DNA of 64,000 nucleotides. Origin: Podocnemis expansa (Eukaryota; Chordata; Testudines; Podocnemididae). Shown piece by piece: positions 1-11,925 of this stretch. The DNA is taken from the NCBI GenBank assembly GCA_007922195.1, contig ML682028.1, forward strand, positions 16,769,053 to 16,833,052, in the 5' to 3' direction. Position numbers and translations under genes: made by a program. A model generated the notes under the pieces. That model was not told the DNA's origin. It worked only from the letters and a program-made list of their open reading frames with translations, and made no database searches. Each line of letters starts with the position of its first letter. The stretch's first letter is position 1.

Positions 1-34
1 TCCTGTGGCACCTTATAGTCTAACAGATTTCTTC

Positions 35-72
35 GAGCATAAGCTTTCATGTGCTACGACCCACTTCATCAG
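35..72 (-). ncRNA. hammerhead-like motif, second arm of the PLE copy
   Basis: On the minus strand CTGATGA (72 to 66) is followed by a stem II region, then GAAA (48 to 45), the GCTTATGC stem III and a terminal C at 35. The motif mirrors the copy at 867-904. One mismatch lies inside stem II (GTGGG against GCACAT), so this copy is slightly more decayed. Stem I is again weak next to the core. Confidence 0.45.
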
Positions 73-288
73 ATGCATGAAGTGGAAACTAGAGTGGAGA
101 GGTATATATAAACATGCCAGAATGGAAGAGGGCAAGTGTTAGCTAAATCAGTTCAGAGAGCAGATGGGGCCCATTCACACCCGTAGATCAAAGGGAGAGA
201 ACGTGTGAACAGATGAATCACTTTTTGTAACGTGCTAACCATTCTTTGTCTCTGTTCAGACCCAGCCTGATGGTGTCAAATTTGCAGA

Positions 289-677
289 TTAGCTCCAACT
301 CTGCAGTTTCACACTGAAGTTTCTTTTTTGAGTTATGGCAACTTTCAAGTCTGCCGCTGAGTGTCCATGGAGGTTGAAGTGTTTTCCTATTGGTTTATGG
401 ATGTTGCCATTTTTGATATCCATTTTGGTGTCCATTTGTCCTTTTACTCAAGGATAGGCTGGTTTGCCCAATATACCTGGCAGAGGGGCACTGCTGGCAT
501 ATGATAACATATACCACGTTAGTGGACATGGAGGTGAATCAGCGCCTGACGGTGTGACTGATGTGGTTGGGGCCCGTGATGGTATCCCTGGAGTCAATGT
601 GTGAGCAGAGTTGGCAATGGGCTTTGTTGCAAGGACAGGTTCCTGCACTGGTGCTCTTGTTGAATGGCATTCGGTTG
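289..677 (-). pseudogene. broken GIY-YIG endonuclease domain of a Penelope-like element
   Basis: Read on the minus strand, a cysteine-rich motif CPCNKAHCQLC (about 605-637) is followed by VVYVIICQQCPSARYIGQT (about 461-517), which fits the GIY-YIG fold start (VVYVI ... YIG) of PLE nucleases, then the 'NGH' piece near 430 and 'HFNLHGHS' near 361-385. In the intact family this nuclease makes the nick that primes target-site reverse transcription. This copy cannot work: there is an in-frame stop at 539-541, and a frameshift near 420-430 separates NGH from the following DIKNGN segment. The final frame stops at 289-291. No reverse transcriptase is seen upstream (higher coordinates); the plus-strand LTR arm begins there instead. 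An 87-codon ORF at 448-711 is the wrong frame over this same region. Confidence 0.82.
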
Positions 678-866
678 CTGGGTCTGAATAGAGACTTAGA
701 ATGGTTAGCACGTTACAGAAAGTGATTCAGCTGTTCACACATTCTCTCCTTTTGACTGGTGTGAATGGGCCCCATCTGCTCTCTGAACTGACTTTGCTAA
801 CACTTGCCCTCCTCCATTCTGGCATGTTTATATATACCTCTCCTCTGTAGTTTCCACTTCAGGTAT

Positions 867-904
867 CTGACGAAGTGGGTCATAGCCCATGAAAGCTTAT
901 GCTC
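867..904 (+). ncRNA. hammerhead-ribozyme-like motif in a PLE LTR (best copy)
   Basis: All core nucleotides of a hammerhead can be placed. CTGACGA is at 867-873. Stem II is formed by 875-879 with 886-890 (GTGGG with CCCAT, one G-U pair) and a 6-nt loop. GAAA is at 891-894. A three-pair stem III is formed by 894-896 with 901-903 around the loop TTAT. The putative cleavage nucleotide is C904, preceded by U903. PLEs are known to carry hammerhead motifs with very short stem III. The weakness is stem I: bases directly next to the core pair poorly, although CTTC (857-860) could pair with GAAG (905-908) across an internal loop. Activity is unknown; it may be a fossil. Confidence 0.6.
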
Positions 905-984
905 GAAGAAATCTATTTATAAGGTGCCACGGGACTCTCGTTGCTTTTGCTATACACAGACTACAATGGTTACCCCTCTGGAAA

Positions 985-2838
985 ATTATACTCACACAAT
1001 ATATTTTATATTCTTGGGCAATGATTTGCTGACCAATAGCAACCAAATGGGATTTCATAGCCTCCAAATGTACCAACATTCCCCAAACACATGACCAATA
1101 ATAATAATAATAATAAAAAAAAACACTAGCAAGGATTTCCCAAGAGAAAGCTTTTGAGCATCTGAGTGACATCTGAACCACATATATCTAGAGTTTGCAA
1201 ACTGATTGTTTATGAATAAGAGTAGTAATTCCTTCTCCCAGTCTACACTCTGGCTGACAACATGCCTGGCTTTATCTCTGTTCCAGTCTCATTACCTTAA
1301 GCAGAGTTAACTTCGGGGTAGGATTGGCCCTCTGACCCAATCACCTTTCATTGTTTTCCTTTTGTGTGTATGTGTATGTATGTGTGTGTGTGGGTGGGTA
1401 TATGTGTGTGTGTTTGGGTGGAGGGGGAATATAAAAAATTAGGGACAACAGTTAACTTGTGGAAACCATTCAATATTTATTAATTCAAAATGACACTAAT
1501 ACAAAATGACAGTGGCACACTGAGTCGAGTATGCGTGAGCACCCTACATTTATCGAAACAGTTTTCTATATGATTGTTGCTGTTCTAAGGGGTTACAAAT
1601 CGATTCATAATGGTGGGATCATGAGAAGCATTCTGATCCTTATCTCTGCTGGGGAAGAAAAACACTTAAAGCACCCCATGAAAATATGGCCTTCATGCTA
1701 GATGCCAAAGCCTGGTATTTGGTTAGGCAATTTGTGTAATATGCTTCAAATTATAGAAGGGCAGGGACATCATTAACTTTTTTTTTTTTGTTAAATCTGT
1801 AATTAAGAATATCACTCAGTTTTCTTTTTTAAAACAGCATGTTCTCATGAGAGCTCCACAGGTTGTTTGAAATCTGGGCCTCTTCCCAGTATTTTTCAGC
1901 CAGTTTCCTGAGCTTGCTGACAGAGATGTCTGGACAGTCCCTGGCTCACATTCCAAGCAGTCTTTGCTCCAAGTCAGCTTCTCTGGGCCCAATTTCAAAC
2001 AAACACAGACAGACCACCACAATCCACAGCTCAACATGGGACTGGCACCACATGCCTTTGAGATATTAGACATAAATCAGTTGTGGCGAGCACAGACAGA
2101 TGTGGGCGTGAAGAGAATGACCAGCTCTATGTGCTATATATGGAGTTCTAAACAGGGGACACCCAAGACTGGAGGTCTTTAATGTCTGTACTTCTGGAGG
2201 ATGAAGAATAGCCACTTGTTAAATGAAAGATACTTTCTACTACAGCCGCAGCTTGGAGGCCTGGGTTCAAGTCAACATAGAAGACAATATTCTGAAGTGA
2301 AGTTGCCTTCGTTTGCACCTCAGGAGCACACAGTCTATTCTGAATTGAGATGCTTCACATTGAGAGAGGACTGCTGTTGGGAGTCAAATGATGTTCAGGG
2401 GATTTACATGGATAACTTCACCCAAGCAAATCCCTCATATATTAAAATATGACAAAGTAGGCTCTTATCTCAGCCAGGTCTCCTGAATGGGAAACTAAGA
2501 GGAGGAAAGAGAAGTAACCTATTTCAATAGCACTGGTTCCAACACGATGGCTTTTGTCATCTGCACTATCAAGTCAACAGACTGAGATGTAGAACTAGGC
2601 ACCAACTGACATATTTTCTGAAATCCCAAAGGAGATGTAACCAGCAGCAAAGATTATCTGCAACCCTATCGGAAACAATTGAATTCCAACATGTCTCCGT
2701 CGTGCAGTGGACATTGTGTCATTTACCATTATCTTGCACATAATCCCAAATAAAAAATAATAAATTTTTTTGGGCCTATTGTATACCCATTATTATTCCT
2801 AGACCTATAATATACAGATGCCAGAGGCAATCATAAAT
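985..2838. other. no gene seen; simple repeats only
   Basis: The stretch holds an AAT-rich run ending in an A tract (about 1095-1122), a TG-rich simple repeat (about 1363-1418) and a T tract near 1779. Short ORFs (for example 1816-2073 minus and 2201-2452 plus) overlap each other in several frames and show no recognisable domain or splice context, so I treat them as chance. Confidence 0.5.
1363..1418. repeat. imperfect (TG)n microsatellite
   Basis: Alternating TG with interruptions of TATG and GGGTGGG, followed by a G-rich patch. It is a purine-pyrimidine alternating tract typical of vertebrate microsatellites. Confidence 0.85.
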
Positions 2839-2960
2839 GTGGTCTTGTGGTTAAAGTCATTGGACTGAGACTCAGGAGATTTTAGTTAAATTCCTGAGCT
2901 TGCCAACAATTTTCAGTGCACATTGCTTCACTACTAAATGACTAGCTTTTCACCTGCAAC
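2839..2960 (+). repeat. tRNA-derived SINE-like fragment
   Basis: The block beginning 'gtggtcttgtggttaaag' resembles a polymerase III box A, and 'agttaaattcc' about 55 bases later resembles box B. This spacing and order match the tRNA-derived heads of amniote SINEs (MIR/CORE-SINE type). The downstream body is too diverged to assign. It could be a chance match to the tRNA promoter pattern. Confidence 0.5.
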
Positions 2961-3104
2961 TTGGGTGCATTTCAAATATTTGTTCAGGCACCCAAGAAAT
3001 ATTCATTTCTTTACACAGAGAAATGCTGATATAGCCAAGAGGTTATTTTTAAGCTACTCAAGTCAAATATAGTAGCTAGTATTCTATTATATTTCAGTCT
3101 CTAT

Positions 3105-3143
3105 TTATTCTTATTCTTATTCTTATTCTTATTCTTATTCTTA
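3105..3143. repeat. (TTATTC)n microsatellite
   Basis: About six uninterrupted copies of the hexamer TTATTC, ending in TTAAAT. Confidence 0.95.
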
Positions 3144-6100
3144 AATCCCAGTTGTCTTTTGTCTAGATGAAGCACTCATGGCAGACAAAACAGGACATTC
3201 ATTCAAGAAACCAAGGGTCTGCATCAGATTATTCTGATTCTAGGTGAAAAATGAGAGACGTGCCCTTCAGAGTCCCAAGTGACTGATTTTAGGTTCATGA
3301 TCAATGTGGCAGCCATAAAGTCTCCCAGATAAAGGTGATGCAATGTTACTGTACCTAAAATAATACTGTCCTAAAACAGGATAGAGCTGAGATCTTCTTT
3401 AGCCCTGCTTAATTAGTAATTAATGCAATGACAATGATACAGACAAATATGTAACAGGGTGATTGAATCCATTAAGAGCCTCATCCAAGTAACGTATGTG
3501 CCTAGTTCCTTTGAAGCCAACAAGGTCCTGGCCCTTGAGCCACTTCAAATGTATGAGTGCCTGTAGGACAGAGTCCTAAGATATTATTTGCAAAGCTGTT
3601 AGTCCATCCTGGGTCCAAGTCAGAATTAGTGGTGTATACCTGATACCCACCCTGCCATTGAAGTCGCATCTTATGAAATGTGAGATCAGAATGAGAAATG
3701 AATTGCTTTCCCTTCCAGAATGCTAACTGTACCAGATAAAACTACACTCAAATAGAAAATAAATGCTAAGGTGTTATATGTGGGCTCAAGACATTCAGTA
3801 AATTTCTGAATGGGAAGTTTACACTGCTTAAAGGACCAGAAACTGCTTGTTAAAACTCTTGGGCCAAAAGTGGATTTATGAGCCAGAACCTGTGAGATGA
3901 CAGAGGTGGGCACTGATTACCATTACATCAGGTGTAAGCTGCCTTATAAACACAGAAATGCTGACACATTATCCTAGTTGCCATTTGAGCTTGAAAATCC
4001 ACTGCAGTCAAAGCGCATTTGCAGAATATGCTTCCTAAAAGAAAGCCCTCTTACCACAAAAGAAATTGCAGAAGAGATGGAAAATGCTCCAGTCTTAAGA
4101 GATACAATGGGATACATATTAGATGATGGTCTGAGGGTTTAGAATGATTAAGAAGTCAGGCCAAAAGCAATCTAATTATGAATTGACAGTAGGGAATTGT
4201 GTAGACACCAGGCTATCTTACATCAGAGTATTTCACAAGAGCCACTCTGGAATAGTTAAACTAAAAACTCTCACCAGAAGGTAACACTGGTGGCCAACTT
4301 GGACTTTGCTAAGACATTCAGGTGGCTGTGTCTCATACTAACTGATGAATATTCAAGACATCCAGAGGTAAAAAGCTTTAAATGCAACTAGCCTCAGCAA
4401 TACTCCTCCCCCCCCCAAACAAACCAACAGCAACAACTCCACTGATGCTCTGAGAAAGTGAGATGCACATAGACTTGCAGAAGAAGTTTTTGTAGATAAT
4501 GTCCTCTGTTCAACTTACCAAGAATATCGGGCACTCTAATAGAAGGATAATACAAAATATGAGAGGTTTAAATATAAAGGATATAAATGATTCTGGGATT
4601 TGCATTCCAGTGGCAACATAAGCATCAGGGAGCAGATTGTGACCAGGCATTTTTGGGGGTTGAGTTAGGTACTGCCATCCAAAAAGGCCCTTTTCATATT
4701 TTGAGGGATAATTCAATGACCTGGCAGGCCTCTGATGAGGCAGCGGGGCTTGGGGAAATAGCCAACTGGTGAATTCTGAAGAACCAGCGTGGGGCACAGG
4801 CCTTCTTAGAAAACAGCAGTGGTGAGTTAGGGCTATGGCGTACAAGATGTTGGGAACATGCACATTTATTTCTGCTTTGGAAACCTGGAACAGGAGTGTG
4901 GGCTATTCTATGTTATGAATCTAGTCAAAATTCCCAGATGATGGATCTAGACAAATACTCAGAACCTGTGCCTCTTTCCTGCTCATGATGTGGGGATATT
5001 TGTATTTGAAATTCTGGTTCAGGCCTAGAATTGTTGGCTGGCTGAACTCATTTCATCTCTGAAGCCAGCCTAGCCATGGTGCAGCATTTCAAAAGATCAC
5101 TCTGCCTTATACTGTGAAAGTCATGCTATAGAATGTCTCAGTCAGGCACCTCTGGTGCTAATGTAAAGACGTGATCCAGTCCCGCCCATATGAAATGCAT
5201 TTCTCCTGGAGATTCAAATATCAAAGTCTCAGAGTTTAAAGGAGTTTTCTTAATTAAAATATCCCCTGCCTTCATATCCCCTGATTACCCTCCTACCACC
5301 CTTTTCCAGAATCACTTCTAGGAAATGTTCTGTATCAAGAATAGGGATGAAAGACCCAATTGAGCACCATTAAAATCAACCATTAAAAAAATCAACAACA
5401 GAGTGATGAGATTCAGCCCTTAGTCAAGCAGGAATAGACCACGATTTATAAGAGATCACTTGTACTGTATTACTGTTTACAATGAATATGGGAAGGGACT
5501 ATATTCTGAAAATACAAGATTGAATCATTCAACTCACTGGTAATTCAACAACTAATATTTGTGACTTTACTCTTTGGAGATTAAACCACTTCCGGCGTTT
5601 TCAGTAAGCTAATGAAAAAATAACCAGAAAAACTGATTTTTTAAAAATTTATTTAGGAAGCATATAGCTACAAAGGTGTCTGTCCTCCAGAGTCCAAGGA
5701 GACAACTCAGCCTATCGGATGGAAACGTTTGATTGAAGCAGTTCGATTTTAATGACTGGGAACTCTACTGAAGGTGTATGCAGCTTCAAGCAATAGAGAA
5801 AGGGGTTTTTAAACCTTCCACAAACTCCTGGGTTTGAAATTCTTATGTGTGTGGGTGTCGGTAGTGGCGGTGGGATTTTGCATAATAAGAAGAGTAGACC
5901 AAAAACGTCTTTTGAATCAATGTAAAATCCCTTTGGACCAGTTTACTTTTAAAATGGGAGTATATAGTCAAGAATAATAACAGGGAACATAATGTATTTA
6001 GGTTTGACTACCAAAGGTGTGAGACTAATTACAACATTTCCATGGAAGGAGACATCTGCATGGGATTATGGAATGCTTATGTTGTTTCCAAGGTGATATT

Positions 6101-7159
6101 TCATGGTCTCAATGAGCTGGGGAGGACTCTTCAGTAGCCTGCTGCTTTCCCTAGGTTTATTGGCTGAAACTAGAGAAATTAAACATTCATCTTAACTGGG
6201 AGAAAGAAACAAAGTGGAAATACCAGCCTTTTCTTTATTATTTGCATACACAGTGCCTTGAAGAGATCTGTGGTGTACCTTTGGGATTATTGTATCTATT
6301 CAAAAATTTTACAGCTCAATTCCTTTCCTGGGTCCTGCAGCTCTCATCCTTCGGCTTTTAGTACATTCCTGACAAGCTTGATGTCTTTCTGAACAACCAT
6401 TCCCTAGAGCAGGAAGGAAGTCATTTTCTCTTCATAAAATGTGCCTTTTTCAGGAGTTATCAGACTCATACAGTGTTACTACAGTTTGGCTGAGATTCTG
6501 AAAAGAGACAAGAGTCTCCCCTTAAAAGGAAAATATCAAATTTCAGTTGTTTCACTTTTCTGTCCCTGTTCATAAAGTTGAAAGCTGTTCCCTGGAGTGG
6601 GGAAGGCAAAATAAAAATTATTCTCTTCTCCAGTTTGAACTACAACAAGAAAGACTGGGGCTGTCAGCTACTGCCTGATAATTCACTGCTGTGGGGGCCG
6701 AGCCAGTCCAAATGAGGTTTCTTTAAGGAGTCCCAGGTAGAGCAAGGACAGAGGCAGAATGGGTAATTCTGCTGTATAAAAACTCTTCCACAGGAAGGTG
6801 TGACAGAAGCCGTAAGAAGAGAGGATGGCAAATACAGTATAAATTTCTAATTAAAACCTTTGTAAATGGAAGTTCAAGACCTTGAGAGGCTGGACAACCA
6901 GTCCCTAAGTGTTCTGCATGTTCACTTCCATCCCTGCTAATAAAATGTGCCATAGTCAGTTAACCTTCATTTGTTCTGAGAAACCGTTTTGCAAGCCAGA
7001 CCCAAGCATTGCTGTTTCTGGTGTAGAGCTCTTTAATTGTGGTTATTTTGGGCCTTTGCCTTCATAGGTAGCTCACGCTGGTGGGAAACTAAATGTGAAG
7101 ATTTGTCTCTGGAAGTAGATTTTTTTACTATTATTACTATTTATTTGTTTGTCATGTGG
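3144..7159. other. long unique stretch, no gene recognised
   Basis: AT-rich sequence with only short overlapping ORFs (the longest is 4510-4863 minus, 117 codons, with no recognisable domain). No splice-flanked exon-like run, RNA gene or clear transposon was recognised. A C tract at about 4406-4415 is the only simple-sequence feature. Confidence 0.45.
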
Positions 7160-7334
7160 TGATGCCCACAAAAACTTTTTAGGATTATTTATTTATATTA
7201 TTGTAGTACTTGGGAGTCTGTGGCATGGACCAGGAACTCTGCTGTATAAGCCCAGAGCTAAAAGATGATCCCTGCCCCAAAGATCTTATACTCTAACTTT
7301 AATCCAAAACATAAGAGATGGATACAGACAGATG
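7160..7334 (+). repeat. ancient amniote interspersed repeat
   Basis: The order of landmarks 'attgtagtacttgggag', 'catggaccagga', 'gatccctgccccaaagat' and 'ggatacagacagatgg' follows a widely dispersed old repeat that I know from turtle and bird genomes. A second, differently truncated copy lies at 58058-58600. The repeat class is uncertain (MIR/CORE-SINE-like). Confidence 0.55.
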
Positions 7335-7443
7335 GAGACAGTGTAGACGTTCCCTTAAGTTGACTTACCAAGGTTGACTTTAAGTCAAGTTAAAGTCAAC
7401 CTTGTTAAATAAACTTAAAAGAGCCCCCAGTGTAGACACAGCC
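7335..7443. mobile_element. MITE fragment, TTAAGTCGACTTAA group
   Basis: The right end 'cagtgtagacacagcc' matches the terminal motif of the other MITEs here; the left end is a second inward-type 'agtgtagacg', so the copy is internally deleted or truncated. The interior holds a perfect 14-bp inverted repeat, AAGGTTGACTTTAA (7370-7383) against TTAAAGTCAACCTT (7390-7403), with a 6-nt loop. It appears inserted into the ancient repeat that ends at 7334. Confidence 0.7.
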
Positions 7444-10400
7444 AATGTGTCTGCTGGATGGAAGCAGAAGACAGTTTGTGAAAGTACTGTTAAGTGATAT
7501 GTTATATTCAGGATGATTTTTAAAGGCAGTAAACAGGGATTGAGCATAATTCTTACTTTAAAGTGTGACCAATATCATTAAATAAACAACAGTTGTGGAG
7601 AACATTCAAAGGATAGTGAAAAAACTAAGCAATCATAATGAGTGTGGATAATGTGGTGTGAGTCTTGGACCAATGTCCATTCTTGGACATTCATTTATCC
7701 CCAGTTTCATGTGTTATCTACAGAACTCCTCATCCTATCCTTCTTTGGCAGGGTCATAGCTTGATAACCCTATTTGTATCTCATTAAAAAATCTTTTTCC
7801 ACCAGCAATATCTAAGGGTCTGTATTTTTTATCACTCGCTTAGCAAATAAAGAAATATTCCTTGCTGCTGTAGTGGACTTTCAGTGAGTAAAAGAGAGAT
7901 ATCTCCAAGATGTTACTATACTCAGTGGAGATTTTCGGTTCTTAGATTACTTTTTTTTTTTTTTTTGAAATAGCGTCTTTACTCTATTAAGTATCAAATT
8001 CCCTCTGCAGTTAGTGCTCCCAGCTGCTGCTGGTTTTACTAGTGCAATGTAATAGCTGCTAAATTTACCACGAGCAAGATATTTCCAGTTTGAACCACCT
8101 TTGATTAACTGGCACAACAGTAATGTAAAATCATTCATGGTTGTCTTAGCTCTTAGTGTTTTACCAGCATTCAAGGGCATGGAATTTTACGTTCTATAAA
8201 AGCTGTTGGTGATGAAAAGATAAAATACAGTGCAATCAAATACACCCCTGAAAGGACAAGAGGCCAATGTAAAAGTCTTATAGCATCAGCTGCATGGAGA
8301 TTATCATCATCATCCAGGAAGATCTCATTTTTAGTTGTAACTAAAGCTTTCAGTTTTGCTGTATCTGTTACAGACCTCACTATTCACAGACTGCTCGGAA
8401 ATTGGGTAAGTGTTTTTTTTACCCAAACTTGAGAAACCACTTTTTAAATGTATGGTTGGAAAGTCTGGCTTGTAGAGCAGACCACACAGTCATTCTCCCA
8501 GTGAAATTTAATGCGTTTGATTTATTTTGTTTTACCTAAGACACCACTGAAGCAAAAATGGTTTTGGAGAAGATAAATCTCTTTCCATCCATGTCTATGG
8601 GTTTTAACAGCTTCTCAACAATACTTCTTGTGCGCCCAGATCTAACTGTATTTTTCTGTTTTCTGCACTATTCTTCCCACAGAAAATAAGGCTCCTTTCA
8701 AAGGACAAGTGATTGGATATGCAATTTCATAGTCCTGCAACTCTGGGTGTCCTTGCTTGCTGTATTTGATAAGTGATCCAGACAGCCAAAAATGATTTAC
8801 TGCTAGTCTCAGTTTCCCCTTGCACTAGGATTACAGTCTGGGAGGCTTTTCAACAGTGTATTCCCAACCCCATTTTTAATCAGTCTTTCACTCAGATGGC
8901 CAGGAAAAAAAGCAGTAAAGTCAGAAGGAACGCTGGCATCTGTTATGTGACTCGGAACAGAACAGAGGTTGTCTCCGTTCCATTTTCTGCAGCTCTAATT
9001 TTTTGGTGACCGCACACAAATGGTTCTAATCAGCTCCCAAAAGGTTGTCGGTTTAAAATGTTTGCTCTTTGCATTCTTCTGAGAATTACTTGTAACTTTC
9101 AATGTCCCTTTCCCCCTTCACAGCTGAAAGCAAAGAGGATGTTGAAAAAAAATGGACAATTTCTTTTCTTTTTTCCCTTTTGTTTCCTGACCCATTTCAA
9201 TTTTCCATTAGCTGAAACACTCCTATTGAGCGGTGTTGTGCAATGTAAGTGCAGCGGATATGGAAACCTCTTTATTATGCTTGGAATGTCATTTTGGACA
9301 TTTGTTTTAGTTGGACCGTGTGAAACACGTTCATGGCAAGCACAAGCCAGCAGTTTGCTTCTTTAATGACCCTCTACTAATGGAGCTGGAGCTGTCAGTC
9401 CATGATACATGCTTCATGATCACAGGTGAATTCAGGTGCTCATCAGTTTGAGGCCAATTGGAGGTTGACAATGCCCTTGTCAATCAAGCCGCCAAGAGAC
9501 ATGGATTGCATGTATCATTGTGGGCCTTAAGAAGTAGTGTCCTTCGATTATAATGGCATAGCATAAGAAGCCATTAGAAGCCTTATATTTTAAGAGGACA
9601 TTTGAAGTCTAAGATAGTAAGAAAGATATGAAGCATCAAAGAAAGAAAGGAACAGTGAAGCCATTGTGACTTATTAACATGAGAGAGCAGAAATATGAGT
9701 GAAAGAAAGAAGTGGCAAAATCTCCAAAAATCAGATGCATGCCTCTTTCCCCAAAATATTTTCTTTTTGCTATAGCATCTACAGTGAAATATATTATTTT
9801 ATAAAAACAAAAACAAGCCCTTGGCACAGGCCTGTAAAATCACACATTTTACACCAGCCCAGGCCAAGATGGAAACATATTCAGCGTATTTTTCCTAAAG
9901 TTTTCCATATTTCTGTTCAGCGTTGAATACAAATGTGAGATGTTCAGATTTTGTGGACACAGTCCAGCAATATGCAACAAGAATGCCCTTCAGCCAAAGA
10001 AACTAAAGTTCCTTCCTTCTGTATAGTAAACCACAACACATTCATATTTCTAGTAAAAGGAATACTACATAAGCAACTTCAGCGCTTAGGGTAACTCTTA
10101 GAAGCCGCTACGAAAAGGCTTCCCTCTCCCTGTGTGGCCTGTGGAGGAAGATCTGCTCCTCTTATCTCCCTGCATGTTTAGAGTCTGATTCCATAAACAC
10201 CGTTACATGGAGCTATTCATGGACTGGATCAAAAGCCCATTGACAGACATAGCATTGACTTTAGTGAGCTTTGAAACAGGGCCCATGAGTGAAATTCTGG
10301 TCTCACTGAAGCTCTCATTGGCCCTGTGGGGCCAGGATTTCGCTCGACAAGCAGTAAGCTATTCACTTCATATCTGCAGAATCCAAACCCTACATAACAC

Positions 10401-11084
10401 ACCCAGCCTACATGGATAAGCTCAGCATGTGGTCGGGATTTTGTCCTGAGAGGTAAAGTGCAAATATGTCTTTTGAAGACCATTCCCTGCATCTTTATGA
10501 CACAAATGAGGTTCAAAAATAAGCAAAACTTCTTTGAGCAATGGAAACCCACTCAACTGACCCCAGAAGTCTCAACGTTAATCCACCCCTGCAAGAAGAG
10601 TAATGCTACATTGACCAGAGGGCATTTTCTATTGGTGCAGCATAGTGGGGATACTGTGGTAAGTGGAAATTATTGACAGGAGATATGCAAAATATGTATA
10701 TTATACTTATGCTATATCTTGTGTATCTCCTGTTGACTGCTGCTGAAATCTGTTGGCAGTGCAGACCAGGACTTTGTGAAACTTGAAGGTAATGCCCAAC
10801 TGCAGGTTTTAACCTTGCTGTGTAGAAACAAGATGACAGATATACCAAGTCCTTCAGAAGAATGAAGACTTGGTTGTATCTCAGGAGAACTTCTTGAGAT
10901 CAGGGTTCAGAGCATGAATAAGAAACATTTAAAAAACAAAAAAAGTCAAGCAATATTTGATAGTTTTAGGGAAAAATTATTTTGTGCCAAAATAGAAAAA
11001 TCAAAAATATACATTGTTAGCATTTGTTCAGCCTAGCATTCTGACTGGAAATTAGTTTCAGTCCTAGTTAAAGCCAGTAGCACA
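7444..11084. other. long unique stretch, no gene recognised
   Basis: Contains a T tract at about 7951-7966 and AT-rich sequence. ORFs of 60-107 codons occur on both strands without recognisable domains. A block at about 10205-10330 ('cccattgacagacatagcattgac', broken here by differences) loosely resembles an old dispersed repeat centred on short inverted motifs; I do not assign it. Confidence 0.4.
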
Positions 11085-11215
11085 GTGTTGTATGAGCTTC
11101 TCACAGTGTTTATTACATTTAGCTTCACAATATCTCTGTGAGGTAGGGATGTAGTCACCCCGATTTTACAGATGTGGGGGCTAGGTGCACAAACAAAGCT
11201 AGGTTGTTGTTGTCA
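11085..11215 (+). repeat. ancient repeat with 'tgtgaggtaggga ... ttttacagatg' signature
   Basis: The order 'cacaatatctctgtgaggtag', 'attttacagatg', 'gcacaaacaaagctag' follows a common old interspersed repeat of amniotes (MIR/L2-era). Related copies are at 18640-18790, 19425-19640, 22180-22320, 25755-25905 and 63380-63555. Confidence 0.55.
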
Positions 11216-11457
11216 CAAACCCTAACTATCAAGTGCCTAGAAAATCATGAGGAGACTCTGCAACAGACTTGAGTTAGGCGCTAGGCTCCCCATGAGAAAT
11301 AGGATGCCTTAGATTGCAATTCACAAAAAACAACATGGTAGGGGGGACCATCCTAAGTTTGCCAATGGGTGATGCCAAGGAGAGGGCTCTGTATGCAGTC
11401 CCACCCCTCTCATGTTGATAGGTACCTATCTAAAGCCTGGACTTACATGTCCATCTT

Positions 11458-11588
11458 TAGAGCCCTGCATGGATACAAATACGTGGATCTGTATGTGATC
11501 TGCATCTACAAGAAATTGTCTGTGGATATCTGTGTTGTATCTGCGGATGCAGATATAATGCGGATATCCACATATTTGCAGGGCTATA
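11458..11588. mobile_element. hAT-type MITE with perfect 8-bp target duplication
   Basis: TCCATCTT lies at 11450-11457 and again at 11589-11596. Between them the element has terminal inverted repeats TAGAGCCCTGCA and, read inward from the right, TATAGCCCTGCA. The interior is made of 'gtggatat', 'gcggatgcagatat' type words. An 8-bp duplication and short inverted ends are the hallmark of hAT transposition. At 131 bp it codes for nothing and would have depended on a transposase elsewhere. ORFs in three frames cross it and are spurious. Confidence 0.88.
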
Positions 11589-11699
11589 TCCATCTTTACT
11601 ATCACACCTGGGAAATAGGCATCTATGCTGCTTTTGCAAGGGGTGAGGATCTGGCACCCCCTCGTAATCTTCTGGCTCATTGAATAGGGAACATACTAG

Positions 11700-11925
11700 G
11701 GATGGCGAAGACCCTGCATTCAAATCTCCTCTCTGTCTCATGCAGAGAAGGGATTTGAATGGTAATCTGCCACCTCTTAGGTGAGTGTCCTAACCACCAG
11801 GCTATGAGATATTCTGATGAGGGGCTTCCTTAGTCTCTTCTGTTGAGGTTGTCCTTCTGTCGATAACTGAAGTCATGAACGTGTGGGGGCTGGATCCTGA
11901 GTGAGTGTTTTAACCACCTGTCTGT
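11700..11925 (-). repeat. tRNA-derived SINE pieces
   Basis: On the minus strand near 11795-11815 'gcctggtggttaggacactc' looks like box A, and 'attcaaatccc' near 11750-11760 looks like box B. A second box A-like piece ('gtggttaaaacactcac', minus) lies near 11898-11918. The segment also has a small foldback, CATTCAAATC (11717-11726) against GATTTGAATG (11752-11761). Two overlapping or tandem SINE copies are likely. Confidence 0.6.

Larger units (their letters stand above)
1..984 (-). mobile_element. Penelope-like retroelement copy with inverted LTR arms, cut by the window edge
   Basis: Two LTR-like arms face away from each other, one at about 1-215 (minus) and one at about 735-984 (plus), and they match as an inverted repeat. 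Both contain the hammerhead-like core, the 'atatataaacatgccag' type block (reversed in one arm) and the 'gggccccatctgctctctgaac' block in diverged form. Between them lies a minus-strand remnant of a GIY-YIG endonuclease ORF (289-677). Penelope-like elements are known to encode reverse transcriptase plus a GIY-YIG nuclease and to carry LTRs in direct or inverted order. Here the reverse transcriptase is absent, so the copy is 5'-truncated or internally deleted. The minus-oriented arm continues beyond base 1. The plus arm ends near 'tacccctctggaaa'. Identity as a PLE is well supported by the nuclease; family name is not assigned. Confidence 0.85.
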
